Notes: generated by a model not told the origin, from the letters alone. DNA of 64,000 nucleotides from Gordonibacter sp. An230 (GCF_002159915.1 NZ_NFJP01000003.1:62001-126000), one strand, 5' to 3'; shown: positions 53,241-62,765, numbered from the stretch's first letter. Translations and numbers: made by a program.

Positions 53241-53272
53241 AGCGAGCCCCCGCACGCGTGCGGGGGCTCGCT
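53241..53272 (-). terminator. GC-rich terminator hairpin after htrA
   Basis: AGCGAGCCCCCGCA-CGCG-TGCGGGGGCTCGCT, a perfect 14-bp stem, 19 bp after the htrA stop. No U run follows; GC-rich stems of this kind are common 3' ends in high-GC actinobacteria. Confidence 0.7.
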
Positions 53273-53290
53273 GAAGCGATAGCGTGCACT

Positions 53291-54787
53291 TTACGCGGCG
53301 TCCTGCTGAGAGCTTCCGCCGCCAAAGAGACGGTCGAGCAAGGACTCCTGCGAGGTTCCGCTCTGCTGCTGCGTCGATGCGTTCTGCGACTGCTCGTCGG
53401 AGCCGAGCGTGACCTCGACCTCCTTCGTCTCGCCGTTGCGGTTCACCTCGAGCGTCACCTTGTCGCCGGGGTTCTTCGAACGCACGTCCAGCATGAGGTC
53501 ACTCGCGGATTCCACAGCGTTGCCATCGAATTTCGTGATGATGTCGCCAGCTTCGATGCCCGCCTCGGCCGCGCCGGAACCGGGAGTCACATGGGCCACG
53601 TAGGCGCCGCTGTCAGTGGGAAGCCCGTAACGCTGCGCGTTCTGCGCGCTCACGGTGGACAGGGACACACCGAGCTGCGCATGGGTGGGCGTCTTGCCGT
53701 CGATGATCTGCTGGGCGATGTTCACCGCATAGTTCACCGGGATGGCGAAGCCCACGCCCGAGTAGTTGCCCGAGTAGGACGTGATGAGAGTGTTGATCCC
53801 GATGAGCTTTCCGTCGGCGTCCACGAGCGCGCCGCCGGAGTTTCCGGGGTTGATGGCCGCGTCGGTTTGGATGAGGTTCGCATAGATGGTGGTCTCGCCC
53901 GAACTTTGCCCGCTGAAGGGATCGGCGCCGCTGTCCATGATCTGCGAGCGGCTCGTAGCCGAGACGATGCCCGTGGCCACGGACTGCTCAAGCCCGAAGG
54001 GACTGCCGATGGTCATGACCCATTCGCCGATGATGAGCTCGTCGGAGTCGCCCACCTCGATGGGCGTGAGGCCGCTCGCATCCTTAGCCTTGATGACGGC
54101 CAGGTCGGAACTGGGATCGGTGCCAACCACCTCCGCGTCGTACTGCTCGCCTTCGACGGTCACCTTGAACGCGTCGCCGCCTTCGACCACGTGGTTGTTC
54201 GTGATGATGTAGCCGTCTTGGGTGAGCACGACGCCACTGCCGAGCGAGGACTGCGTGAGCGTGCCGGAGTCGGCGGCGCCGTTCGCGCCGGATCCATAGC
54301 CGTACAGCCCGCCCATAGACGACTGGTTCGTGTACACGTCGATGGCCACGACCGAAGGCAGAGCCTTTTTGGCAACGGCCTCGGCGAGCGTGGGATCCTC
54401 GTCGCCAACGTCGATCGGGTTCGAGCTTTGCGCGCCGAGTTGGGTTTGCTGGCCGCTGTCGGACGAGCTGCCGGAACCCGAGCCGCCAGTCGCGGCCTGC
54501 CAGATGGCGAACCCGCCCAAGCCGACAACACAAGCGAGGGCCGCACCGCAGAACGCGAGCAGAAACGTGCGCAGGCCATGGGACTTCCGCTCGACCGAGA
54601 CGGAGGCTGGCGCGCGGTAACCCTGAGGCTGCGCGGGCTCTTGGTACGGTGACTGTTGGTACGGTTGCTGGTACGGCTGTTGGTATGGGGGCTGCTGACC
54701 CATGGGGGCCGTGTGCTGGGCATGCTCCTCGCCCGACTGAGGCGGCTGCGCGCCGCCTTCGGGGGTGACGCCGTGCGTATCGGTCAT
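53291..54787 (-). CDS. HtrA/DegP-type serine protease with PDZ domain
   Basis: A 498-residue membrane-anchored quality-control protease. A cytoplasmic N-terminus with a Gln/Pro/Tyr-rich repeat (QQPYQQPYQQ, residues 36-45) is followed by one transmembrane helix (72-95), the trypsin-like domain with H199 (TNNHVVEG), D228 (SSDLAVIKA) and S317 (NPGNSGGAL), one PDZ domain (about 370-470) and a Gln/Ser-rich tail. AAGGAGCG precedes the ATG at 54787. It degrades or refolds damaged exported proteins; a physical interaction through the QPY tail is possible. Confidence 0.93.
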   Translation of the reverse strand: MTDTHGVTPEGGAQPPQSGEEHAQHTAPMGQQPPYQQPYQQPYQQSPYQEPAQPQGYRAPASVSVERKSHGLRTFLLAFCGAALACVVGLGGFAIWQAATGGSGSGSSSDSGQQTQLGAQSSNPIDVGDEDPTLAEAVAKKALPSVVAIDVYTNQSSMGGLYGYGSGANGAADSGTLTQSSLGSGVVLTQDGYIITNNHVVEGGDAFKVTVEGEQYDAEVVGTDPSSDLAVIKAKDASGLTPIEVGDSDELIIGEWVMTIGSPFGLEQSVATGIVSATSRSQIMDSGADPFSGQSSGETTIYANLIQTDAAINPGNSGGALVDADGKLIGINTLITSYSGNYSGVGFAIPVNYAVNIAQQIIDGKTPTHAQLGVSLSTVSAQNAQRYGLPTDSGAYVAHVTPGSGAAEAGIEAGDIITKFDGNAVESASDLMLDVRSKNPGDKVTLEVNRNGETKEVEVTLGSDEQSQNASTQQQSGTSQESLLDRLFGGGSSQQDAA

Positions 54788-55302
54788 GTGATTCACGCTC
54801 CTTGTATTCGCAACGGACATGGTTCGTCGCACATGCTTGCTGTAATGCGGTCACCTTACCACGAAGGCCTTCGGACCGGACATCCTGCGCCCGATTGTCA
54901 TCTTCGCGTCACGGAATTACACCGACCGGTGTACGCGTTGAAAGCCTACGCACACCGCATGGTGCAGGAAGGGAGCGTGCCCCCTCCCAAGCAGTCGGCA
55001 TACACGGGATGGCAGTTTGCCTCGACCCTTCCCCGGAGAGGCGGATCCCGAGCGCGCCGAAAGGCAGCTCCTTGGCCCTGGCCTTTGCCTCGTTCGCACA
55101 TCGGGAATGACGACTTCTTGCTCACACGCGGCGCTCATGTCGCCCAACGCTTCCCGCCGCAAAGCCGCGCCCATCCCAACCGTGCGGCTTTTCCGCAGAG
55201 CGCTCGCGCGGTTCTCGTGCCGTTCGCTTCACGAGCATCGCCTTGGCGGACCTCGCGGGAGTATCATACGGTCGTTATCAAGAAGATGCGCAAGGAGGGC
55301 AT
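54788..55302. promoter_or_regulatory. Divergent 515-bp region between htrA and the SCP2-like gene
   Basis: No gene supported. Must contain promoters of both flanking genes; TATCATACG near 55263 may be a -10 element for the plus-strand gene. Nothing else stands out. Confidence 0.35.
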
Positions 55303-55821
55303 ATGACCAGCCAAACGCCTCCCCGTCGCACGCTGGACAAGCGCGCCCAGGCGCTGTACGTGCGCGTGCTGCTGGGCCTGCTGCCGACGTTGCTGAGCGT
55401 GCTCCGACATCTGTCGCCGAAAATCCGCACGGAGATCGATTACCTCGCGCCCGGCTACACGTTCATGCTGTCCGTAGGCGGCACCGACCTCGCAGGAACG
55501 TGCACTCGCACCGATGGAGGCGCGTTCAAGCGCGTGCCGCCCGACCGCGTCGCCCGCGACGTTGAGCCGGGAAGCGGGCTGGCCAGCGCCGACGCGGACG
55601 CGGTGACCGTGGACTACGTCATCGACTTCCGCTCGCTGGCCTACGCGTTCGGCTGCTTTTCGGGCGGCCTGACGCTCAAGGACGCCCTCGCGCAGCGCGC
55701 GTTCTCCACACGCGGCCCCAACGATACGGGCGTGGCCCTCACCTATCTGTTCACGGCGCTGCTGAAGATGTTCTTCGGCTGGCGGCGCGCATATCGCAGG
55801 CCGGCGGCGGCGATGCCGTAG
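55303..55821 (+). CDS. Hypothetical protein, possibly SCP2-like lipid-binding
   Basis: A 172-residue soluble or peripheral protein with a strong AAGGAGGGC site before the ATG. The segment VTVDYVIDFRSLAYAFGCFSGGLTLKDALAQ resembles the core of SCP2 sterol/lipid-carrier domains (DyvIrfrd...aFxxFsGxmtlqqAla), followed by STRGPNDTGVALTYLFTALLKMFFGWRRAYRR, a C-terminal amphipathic helix. I do not recognise the family with certainty. It lies 160 bp upstream of an iron alcohol dehydrogenase on the same strand and may be co-transcribed. Confidence 0.65.
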   Translation: MTSQTPPRRTLDKRAQALYVRVLLGLLPTLLSVLRHLSPKIRTEIDYLAPGYTFMLSVGGTDLAGTCTRTDGGAFKRVPPDRVARDVEPGSGLASADADAVTVDYVIDFRSLAYAFGCFSGGLTLKDALAQRAFSTRGPNDTGVALTYLFTALLKMFFGWRRAYRRPAAAMP

Positions 55822-55981
55822 GAGATAGGGAAACGGTGCCCGGAACGTGCCACAGCCTCCGATTTCGGCCGCACCGTCGCAAGCGTTCGACCTGCACCTA
55901 TGCAGCATATCACCTGATCATGGCGCTGGACGAAAACAGAGGCTGTGGCAGAGTTTTCCCCGAGAAGGCGAAGGAGAAGCC

Positions 55982-57169
55982 GTGAAAGCATTCGAATTCT
56001 GCTGCCCCACCAAGATCATCGCGGGGACGCACGCGCTGGACAAGCTGCCCGGCGAGCTGGCCGACCGCGGCGTGGCGCACCCGCTGGTCATGACGGACGC
56101 GGGCCTGGTGAAGCTGGGCGTGGCCGCCAAGCTCACGGACGTGCTGGACGCGGCCGGCGTCGCTTACGACGTGTTCGACCAGGTGCCGCCCGACTCGTCG
56201 ATGGACGTGGTGAACGAGGTGGCGCGCCTCTACGCCGCACGCGGCTGCGACGGGTTCGTGGCCATCGGCGGCGGCTCGGTCATCGACACCACGAAGGGTG
56301 CGGCCGCCTCGCTCGCCTGCGAGGGGGTGGACTTCGCCACGCTGCAGGGCTCGGAGATCCTCCATGCCGACCTGCCGCCGTTCATCGCCGTGCCCACCAC
56401 GGCCGGCACCGGCAGCGAGGTGACGCTCGTGGCCGTGGTGGCCGACACGAAGAAGCACGCGAAGCTGTCGTTCACCTCCTACAAGCTGGTGCCGCACGCG
56501 GCCATCCTCGACCCGGCGCTCACCGCGTCGCTGCCGCCGAAGCTCACGGCCACCACCGGCATGGACGCGCTCACGCATGCGGTGGAGGCGTACACGTCCA
56601 TCCAGAAGAACCCCGTGTCCGACGCGTTCGCGGTTAAGGCCATCGAGCTCATCGCGGCCAACCTACCGGTGGCCTGCCGCGACGGCGCGAACGTCGACGC
56701 GAGAGCGAGCCTGGCGTTGGGGTCGCTCATGGCGGGGGCGGCGTTCAGCAACGCCATGGTGGGCATCGTGCATGCGCTCGGCCACTCGCTCGGCGGGCTC
56801 TGCCACATCCCGCACGGCCAGGCCATGATGATGCTGCTCCCCCACTGCGTGCGCTTCAACCTCTACCATGGCGTGCACGCCGGGCTTTACGGCGAGCTGC
56901 TGGGCCACCTGGCACCCGCGCGTGCAGCCGAGCTGGGACCGGGCGCGATGCCCGCCGAACGCGACCTGGCCTTCTGCGATGAGCTGTTCGCCATGAACGA
57001 GCACTGCCACGAGCAGTACGGCGTGCCGCTCAAGCTGTCGGAGCTGGGCGTGGCGCACGACCAGCTCCCCGCCGTGGCGAAGCAGGCCCGCTACGACGGC
57101 GCCGCCCTGTACAACGAGGCGGAGGTCACGCTGGACGACGCTTTGGAGATTTTGGAAGCAACGTTTTAA
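55982..57169 (+). CDS. Iron-containing alcohol dehydrogenase (group III)
   Basis: A 395-residue Fe-ADH. The dinucleotide region is AIGGGSVIDTTKG; PTTAGTGSEVT and the metal histidines in VGIVHALGHSLGGLCHIPHGQAMM are the family signatures. It reduces an aldehyde or oxidises an alcohol with NAD(P)H. The start is a GTG at 55982 with AAGGAG 5 bases upstream. An aldehyde dehydrogenase follows in the same direction, suggesting a two-step alcohol-to-acid conversion. Confidence 0.93.
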   Translation: MKAFEFCCPTKIIAGTHALDKLPGELADRGVAHPLVMTDAGLVKLGVAAKLTDVLDAAGVAYDVFDQVPPDSSMDVVNEVARLYAARGCDGFVAIGGGSVIDTTKGAAASLACEGVDFATLQGSEILHADLPPFIAVPTTAGTGSEVTLVAVVADTKKHAKLSFTSYKLVPHAAILDPALTASLPPKLTATTGMDALTHAVEAYTSIQKNPVSDAFAVKAIELIAANLPVACRDGANVDARASLALGSLMAGAAFSNAMVGIVHALGHSLGGLCHIPHGQAMMMLLPHCVRFNLYHGVHAGLYGELLGHLAPARAAELGPGAMPAERDLAFCDELFAMNEHCHEQYGVPLKLSELGVAHDQLPAVAKQARYDGAALYNEAEVTLDDALEILEATF

Positions 57170-57235
57170 CGGCTTGCACCCGCCGTAGGAGCCGTATCAA
57201 GAGCTTTTGCCCCGCCTTCTCTGGCAGGTTGAGCT

Positions 57236-57310
57236 CAGGGCAAGGACCCTGTCCTTGTCGGCAAGCGGGACCGCCCCGCATGCTGCGGCAAGGACAAGGT
57301 CCTTGCCCTG
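57236..57310. repeat. Long hairpin between alcohol and aldehyde dehydrogenase genes
   Basis: Arms 57236-57257 and 57289-57310 pair at 21 of 22 positions, and each arm is itself a partial palindrome (CAAGGAC/GTCCTTG). It probably ends or attenuates the upstream transcript, or is a REP-type element. Confidence 0.6.
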
Positions 57311-57383
57311 CGGACGGTCCCGTGACGAGTTCGCATTCGGGGCTTTCGATGAGGCCCCGTCCAACAGGTAAGGAGGCTTTTGC

Positions 57384-58796
57384 ATGACCACCGCACCCAC
57401 GTTCGAGAGCGTCGCCGACGTCGAGGCGCAGGCGCAACGGATGCGCGCCTTCTTCCAGGCGGGCGCCACGCTGCAGGTGGACTACCGCCGCGAGGCGCTC
57501 GTGAAGCTGAAGGCCTACCTCAAGGCCAACGAGGCGCGCATCCTGGAAGCGCTGCGCGCCGACCTGGGGAAATCCGAGTTCGAAGGCTACGCCACCGAGC
57601 TCGGTCTCGTCTACGACGAGATCAACACGTGCATGAGGCATCTGTCCAAGTGGGCACGCCCGCGCCGGGTGCCCACGCCGCTCGTGCACTTCCGCTCCAC
57701 GTCGAAGGTGTACCCGAGCCCGCTGGGCGTCGTGCTGGTGCTCTCGCCGTGGAACTACCCCGTGCAGCTCGCACTCGTGCCGATGGTGGACGCCATCGCG
57801 GCCGGCAACTGCGTGGCGCTCAAGCCCTCGCGCACGTCGAAGGCCACGAGCGAGCTTCTGATCGACATCTTGGCGAACGTGTTCCCGCCCGAGTTCGTGT
57901 GCGGCTTCCCCGGCTCCGGCGCCATGAACGACTGGCTGCTCGAGGTGCGGTGGGACCAGATCTTCTTCACCGGCAGCCCGAACGTGGGGCACACCATCAT
58001 GGAGGCGGCGGCCAAGCACCTCACGCCCGTGGTGCTGGAGCTGGGCGGCAAGAGCCCCTGCATCGTGGACGAGACCGCCAACGTGAAGCGCGCAGCCCAG
58101 CGTGTGGCCTGGGGAAAGGGCATCAACTCGGGACAGACGTGCGTGGCGCCCGACTACTTCCTCGTGCACGAGAGAGTCGTGGACGACTTCGTGGCGCAGC
58201 TGGACGCGTGCTTCCATCAGTATTACGGCGAGGACATCCTGGCCTGCGAGCAGTGGCCGCACATGATCTCGCAGCGCCACTTCGAGCGCGTGATGGGGCT
58301 CATCGAAAACCGCAACCCAAACGCGACGGTGGCGTTCGGCGGCCACGGCGACCCCGAGACGCTGCGCATCGAGCCCACGTGCCTTCGGGGCGTGACGCTC
58401 GACGACCCCGTCATGGGCGAGGAGATCTTCGGACCGGTGCTGCCCGTGCTCACGTACCGCTCGCTCGACGAGGCCTTCGACATCGTGCGCACGTTCGAGA
58501 AACCGCTCGCCTGCTACATCTTCTCGGATGACAAAGCCGTGCAGCAGCGCGTGATCCGCGAGCTTCCCTTCGGCGGCGCCACGGTGAACGACGTGGTGAT
58601 CCACCTGGCGAACAACCACATGGGCTTCGGCGGCGTGGGCAACTCCGGCATGGGCGCCTACCACGGCAAGGTGGGCTTCGACTGCTTCACCCACTACAAG
58701 TCCACGCTCAAGAAGGGCACCTGGCTGGAGATGCCCATCCGCAACCCACCCTTTGACGATACGAAGATGAAGGTCTTGCGCATGTTGATGCGGTAG
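57384..58796 (+). CDS. Aldehyde dehydrogenase (class 3-like, NAD(P)-dependent)
   Basis: A 470-residue ALDH. VVLVLSPWNYPVQLALVPM is the nucleotide segment, VVLELGGKSPCIV holds the general base Glu, and GINSGQTCVAPDY the catalytic Cys. The C-terminus (LPFGGATVNDVVIHLANNHMGFGGVGNSGMGAYHG) is typical of class 3 enzymes that oxidise medium-chain or aromatic aldehydes. AGGAGGC precedes the ATG. It is downstream of the iron alcohol dehydrogenase, separated by a hairpin. Confidence 0.94.
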   Translation: MTTAPTFESVADVEAQAQRMRAFFQAGATLQVDYRREALVKLKAYLKANEARILEALRADLGKSEFEGYATELGLVYDEINTCMRHLSKWARPRRVPTPLVHFRSTSKVYPSPLGVVLVLSPWNYPVQLALVPMVDAIAAGNCVALKPSRTSKATSELLIDILANVFPPEFVCGFPGSGAMNDWLLEVRWDQIFFTGSPNVGHTIMEAAAKHLTPVVLELGGKSPCIVDETANVKRAAQRVAWGKGINSGQTCVAPDYFLVHERVVDDFVAQLDACFHQYYGEDILACEQWPHMISQRHFERVMGLIENRNPNATVAFGGHGDPETLRIEPTCLRGVTLDDPVMGEEIFGPVLPVLTYRSLDEAFDIVRTFEKPLACYIFSDDKAVQQRVIRELPFGGATVNDVVIHLANNHMGFGGVGNSGMGAYHGKVGFDCFTHYKSTLKKGTWLEMPIRNPPFDDTKMKVLRMLMR

Positions 58797-59140
58797 AAAA
58801 TCGCACACAACGGGCGACAAGCGGCGAACAACGGAACGCGCTTGGGCGAAACCGCCGAATTCCGTCATTATCTAACAGGTTCTTGATCTGCGATAATGCA
58901 TTATCAATGCAGGTCGAACATGGTGTTTTTTCATGGTAGAAAATGACGGAATTCGGCGGTTTTCCTTGTCCTGTGACAAAGCCTCGAAAGGAGGCGTGGC
59001 GTCGCAGCGTGTCCAAATGCCTCGAGATGCGGAGGTTTCGCGACGAGCGTAACGATTCGACGGCGTCGAGCGTCTTATAAGCGACGAGAACGCCGAACGG
59101 CGCCAGCCAACCACGGGCGCCGAATCGAAAGCGAGGCAAC
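58797..59140. other. 344-bp gap with a palindromic element
   Basis: Contains the inverted repeat at 58849-58963. No gene; no clear promoter for the C39 gene. Confidence 0.55.
58849..58963. repeat. 115-bp palindromic element
   Basis: Outer arms 58849-58875 and 58937-58963 (AAACCGCCGAATTCCGTCATT and a few further bases) pair with one mismatch in 26. An inner palindrome CTGC-GATAATGCATTATC-ATGCAG lies between them. AT-rich core, MITE-like, between genes. Confidence 0.75.
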
Positions 59141-60034
59141 ATGCCCACCGAACGCACCCGCCCGCATCCCCGCGTCACGCATGCTCGCCCCTCTTCCGCA
59201 AGCGACGGCCCATCGCCCTTCGACCGTCACCCGTCGCTTGCGCACAGGCCCCATTCGCGCAAGCGGCGCGCCCGCCCCCTCTTCGGACAGCGCAGCCGAT
59301 GGACCGTCGCGCGCCTGTGCTTGCTCGCGGCAGAGGCGCTGGCCGTGGGCGCAGTGTCGCTCTTGCTTTCGCCCTCGCCTTCGATGCTGGTCTCCACCTG
59401 CGCGCAAGCGCAAGCAGCCCAGGACATGTCCGCCTTGCGGACAGCCGTCGCCCAACCATGCCGCTCCATCGTCCTCGACGTTCCCGCTTTGCAGCAAAAC
59501 CCCGAGCTTCCCACCGGATGCGAGTCGGTCGCGCTGACCAACGTGCTGCGCGCGCTTGGATTCAACCTGGAAAAAACCGAGATCGCCGACGATTGGCTGC
59601 CCGTAAGCGATGACGACTTCGTGACGGCGTTCATGGGCGACCCTCGCACGCCCGACGGCCACAGCTGCATGGCCCCGGCCATCGTCCAGACCGCCAACGC
59701 CTACCTCGCGGCCCAAGGCTCCGAGCTCAGGGCCGCAGACCTCACCGGCGCCTCGTTCGAAACGCTCCTCGGCGAGGTGGCGGCCGGTCGCCCCGTCATC
59801 GCCTGGTGCACGATAGATCTCGCGGATCCGGGCGACCCCTATCGGATCGAGCGCGCGAACGGCCGAACGTACCGGTTGCACGCGAACAGCCACTGCGTCG
59901 TGGTGAGCGGATATGACCTGGATGCAGAAACGGTGCTCGTCAGCGATTCGCTCGTCGGCCAGACGAGCTGCAACCTGCAGCTGTTCGCCGAACGCTATTA
60001 CGAATTGGGGGCGCAAGCGGTGATCATCGCGTGA
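59141..60034 (+). CDS. C39-like cysteine peptidase, membrane-anchored
   Basis: A 297-residue protein of the peptidase C39-like (YvpB) family. A basic N-terminus of 55 residues precedes a transmembrane helix (57-77); the peptidase domain begins at LDVPALQQNPELPTGCESVAL with catalytic C127 and Gln/Glu neighbours; the His is in NSHCVVVSGYD and the Asp in VLVSDSLVG. Exposed outside the membrane, it may cleave peptide or isopeptide bonds at the cell surface. The start at 59141 is plausible but a later start is possible. Confidence 0.85.
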   Translation: MPTERTRPHPRVTHARPSSASDGPSPFDRHPSLAHRPHSRKRRARPLFGQRSRWTVARLCLLAAEALAVGAVSLLLSPSPSMLVSTCAQAQAAQDMSALRTAVAQPCRSIVLDVPALQQNPELPTGCESVALTNVLRALGFNLEKTEIADDWLPVSDDDFVTAFMGDPRTPDGHSCMAPAIVQTANAYLAAQGSELRAADLTGASFETLLGEVAAGRPVIAWCTIDLADPGDPYRIERANGRTYRLHANSHCVVVSGYDLDAETVLVSDSLVGQTSCNLQLFAERYYELGAQAVIIA

Positions 60035-60229
60035 CGCGCCGCGCGAAGAGCGCGAGATGCCCCGATCCCGCCGGGAACGTCCGGCACGCGCCGCTTTGGC
60101 GCGCGCGAGACGCCCAGCGCGCTCCGCTCCGAGCGCATCCGACTCCGCATTCCCAACCTGAGAGAGGCATCCAACCCGCGCCCCCGCCTCGCGAGCGCGG
60201 TCCCATCCCACATGCTCCCGCGCGCTTCC

Positions 60230-61069
60230 CTACCCCTCTACGCGCGCCGCGCGCAGACGCGCGATCTCGTCGGCGTAGCCCGAAAGATCGTCCTGCGGCG
60301 TTTCCAGGTAAAACGGCACGTCGCGCAGACGAGGATGGTTCGTCACCGCCGACAGCGCATCGAAACCGATGCAGCCCTCGCCGATGCGCGCATGGCGGTC
60401 CTTGCGCGCGCCGCAGGGGTTCATGCTGTCGTTGAGGTGGATGGCGCGCAGCCGATCGAGCCCGATCACGCGGTCGAGCTCCGCCAGCACGCCGTCGAGG
60501 TCGCCCGCGATGTCGTATCCCGCGTCCCACACGTGGCACGTGTCCAGGCACACGCCCACCCGCCCGTCCGCGTCCAGCCGATCGATGATGGCCGCCAGCT
60601 CCTCGAAGCGCCCGCCGATCTCCGAGCCCTTCCCCGCCATCGTCTCCAAAAGCAGCGTGGTGGTCTGCCCCGGACGCAGCACCTCGTTGAGCGCAGCCGC
60701 GACCTTCTCGACGCCCACCTCCACGCCTTGCCCCACATGCGATCCGGGATGCATGTTGTACAGCTGATGCGGCGTCGCTTCCATACGCTCAAGGTCCTCG
60801 GCCAGCACCTGCAGGGCGAACTCGCAGGTCTGCGGCTTGGCAGAGGCGGGGTTCAGCGTGTAGGGCGCATGCGCGAGGATGCGCGAGATACCGCGCTCGG
60901 CCGCGAACGCGTGAAATGCCGCCACGTCAGCAGGGTCGATGGTTTTCGCACGCCCTCCGCGCGGATTGCGCGTGAAGAACTGGAACGTGTTCGCGTCGAT
61001 GGAGGTGGCGTCTTTCGCCATGCGCAGGTAGCCCTTCGCGCTTGAGAGATGGCATCCTATGGTGAGCAT
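60230..61069 (-). CDS. nfo: Deoxyribonuclease IV (AP endonuclease Nfo)
   Basis: A 279-residue endonuclease IV with a TIM barrel and trinuclear zinc site. Signature parts: GCHLSSAKGYLRMAKDA, FQFFTRNPRG, LLLETMAGKG (zinc Glu), VGVCLDTCHVWDAGYD (zinc Asp and His) and AIHLNDSMNPCGARKDRHARIGEG. It cuts at abasic sites in base-excision repair. AAAGGACGG precedes the ATG at 61069. It converges with the C39 peptidase gene. Confidence 0.96.
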   Translation of the reverse strand: MLTIGCHLSSAKGYLRMAKDATSIDANTFQFFTRNPRGGRAKTIDPADVAAFHAFAAERGISRILAHAPYTLNPASAKPQTCEFALQVLAEDLERMEATPHQLYNMHPGSHVGQGVEVGVEKVAAALNEVLRPGQTTTLLLETMAGKGSEIGGRFEELAAIIDRLDADGRVGVCLDTCHVWDAGYDIAGDLDGVLAELDRVIGLDRLRAIHLNDSMNPCGARKDRHARIGEGCIGFDALSAVTNHPRLRDVPFYLETPQDDLSGYADEIARLRAARVEG

Positions 61070-61413
61070 GGCCGTCCTTTCCGTCGTGCAACGATGACAC
61101 GGCCATGGTAGCAGATACGAGGCGGCCTGCACGGCGGGATGCTCGCAAGCCGCGCCCGCCGACGATGCGGGGCCGAGATAGAAGGCGAAGTAGGCAAGAG
61201 CGACGGGCGAGAGCGACCGCGCAGCCGACAGCGAGCAGAGGAAGGGGCTAGCTTACTGCGAGAGGCAGCGCGAGGCGGCAACGAGGCGAGAGCGTCAACG
61301 GACGGGCGCCCGGCGGGCGAGAGCCGACCGCTATCAACCGGATCGCGACAGCGAACGGAGCGCGCTTCTGCTATCGTGGCTCCATCCCCCGCGCCATCGA
61401 AAGCGAGCCGCCC
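61070..61413. other. 344-bp gap between nfo and the acetyltransferase remnant
   Basis: No gene; purine-rich plus strand between 61170 and 61330. No promoter assigned. Confidence 0.35.
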
Positions 61414-61860
61414 ATGATACGAAAAGCCGAGCCATCCGACCTCGAAGCCGTCGCATCCCTTGCCGCGTGCCTATGGCCTGCGCATTCGCCCGAGGATTTG
61501 AAGCCTGAGTTCGCCGAGTAGATCGCGGACCGCGACGCAGCCGTCTTCTTGTTGTTCGACGATGAAGGCTCGCCTGTCGGATTCGCCCAATGCCAGCTGC
61601 GTCGCGATTGCGTGGAGGGTACGAGCACAAGCCCCCTCGGCTACCTCGAGGGCATCTACATCGACGAAGCGCGTCGTCGACGTAGATGCGGGCGCACGCT
61701 GCTGGCCGCATGCGAGAAGTGGGCAGCAGAATGCGGTTGCACCGAGTTCGCAAGCGATTGCAAACTCGGCAACGACGAAAGCCTGGCCTTCCATCTGAGC
61801 GCCGGCCTCGTCGAGGCGGCCCGCGTCGTCTGCTTCGCCAAGCGGCTCGCGCGCCCCTAG
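61414..61860 (+). pseudogene. GNAT acetyltransferase (AAC(6')-like) interrupted by amber codon
   Basis: One frame runs from ATG 61414 to TAG 61858-61860 with a single in-frame TAG at 61519-61521 (codon 36, in EFAE-stop-IADRDAAVF). The whole 148-residue frame reads as a GNAT enzyme resembling aminoglycoside 6'-N-acetyltransferases: MIRKAEPSDLEAVASL, then VGFAQCQLRRDCVEGTSTSPLGYLEGIYIDEARRRR (acetyl-CoA loop) and CTEFASDCKLGNDESLAFH. All conserved parts after the stop are intact, so the break is recent or the codon is read through. A TTG at 61549 could restart translation, but the N-terminal substrate region would be missing. Natural substrate unknown. Confidence 0.8.
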
Positions 61861-61977
61861 CCGCCGAAAACAGCTCCGAACCCTTCGGCGCGAAAACGTA
61901 GGCGCTGGAAAGACCGAAGGAAAGGACGCGCGCAATCTCTTCCCAGCACCAGCCGCAACCCGGCAGGGAAAGACCGT

Positions 61978-62130
61978 CCGAACCGGCGCGGATCGCGTCT
62001 TGCGCATAGATTTCACCCTGAAAGACGTCCCCACATCGAAACGCGGGCAGCAAAAGCCCAGTTCGCAAAAATCCAAGAAGCGAACGGATCTCGCAAGTCT
62101 ATGCTCAAGACGCGATCCGCGCCGGTTCGG
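61978..62130. repeat. Inverted-repeat element, copy 3
   Basis: Terminal inverted repeats of 33 bp (61978-62010 and 62098-62130) differ at one position: CCGAACCGGCGCGGATCGCG outward and TCTTGCGCATAGA inward. Best-preserved copy of the family also seen at 29276-29441 and 49219-49363. Confidence 0.8.
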
Positions 62131-62144
62131 CTCGATTCCGCCGC

Positions 62145-62284
62145 TAAACCAGGATTGACATAGGCCGGGTCGGCCCGCCAAGCAAGACCCCGCCCGTCGG
62201 GTGGGGAGGACCCTCTGAAGCGTCCGGCCCGAGGAAGGTCGGCTCGGGATCCAGCGCATATAAGTTCGCATCAACCCTGGTTTA
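62145..62284. repeat. Short inverted-repeat element
   Basis: TAAACCAGGATTGA (62145-62158) and TCAACCCTGGTTTA (62271-62284) are inverted copies with one mismatch, 112 bp apart, starting 14 bp after element copy 3. The centre is GC-rich with its own hairpins. Confidence 0.5.
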
Positions 62285-62765
62285 ATGATGGAATGGTCGA
62301 GTTTCGAGCAAAAATTGCCCATGTGTAGGATTTAGGATCGACCAAGGAAAGCCAACCGGGCAATTTCTCGAAAAACAAGCAAGAAAACGCAGGTGGTGAG
62401 CGACTATTCGTCAAAAGCGAATTTCAAGAACCTTCACGTCGATTGTTTTTGCTCGGTGCCAGGTCTTTCCCCTTGCAAGATCTGAGCCGCCCGCGCGCAC
62501 TGGACGGACAAGCGCACGCATGCACGAGGCGTGCGGAACGCCGCTTCGCACAGCGGAAATGCATCCGAGCGGAAAGACCGGGCTTACGCATCCCGCAAAG
62601 ACCGCACCCCTTACCCCAGCACCCCTCCCAGCACCACAAAGGCTACCGCCAATCAGCACACCAATGACATGCGCGCGGATTATGCAATCCGCACCAAAGA
62701 CCCCTCGGGGCTTGGGAGCATCTCTCTACAATGCTTGTTGCAGCAAGCAAAAGTAACTCAATGAT

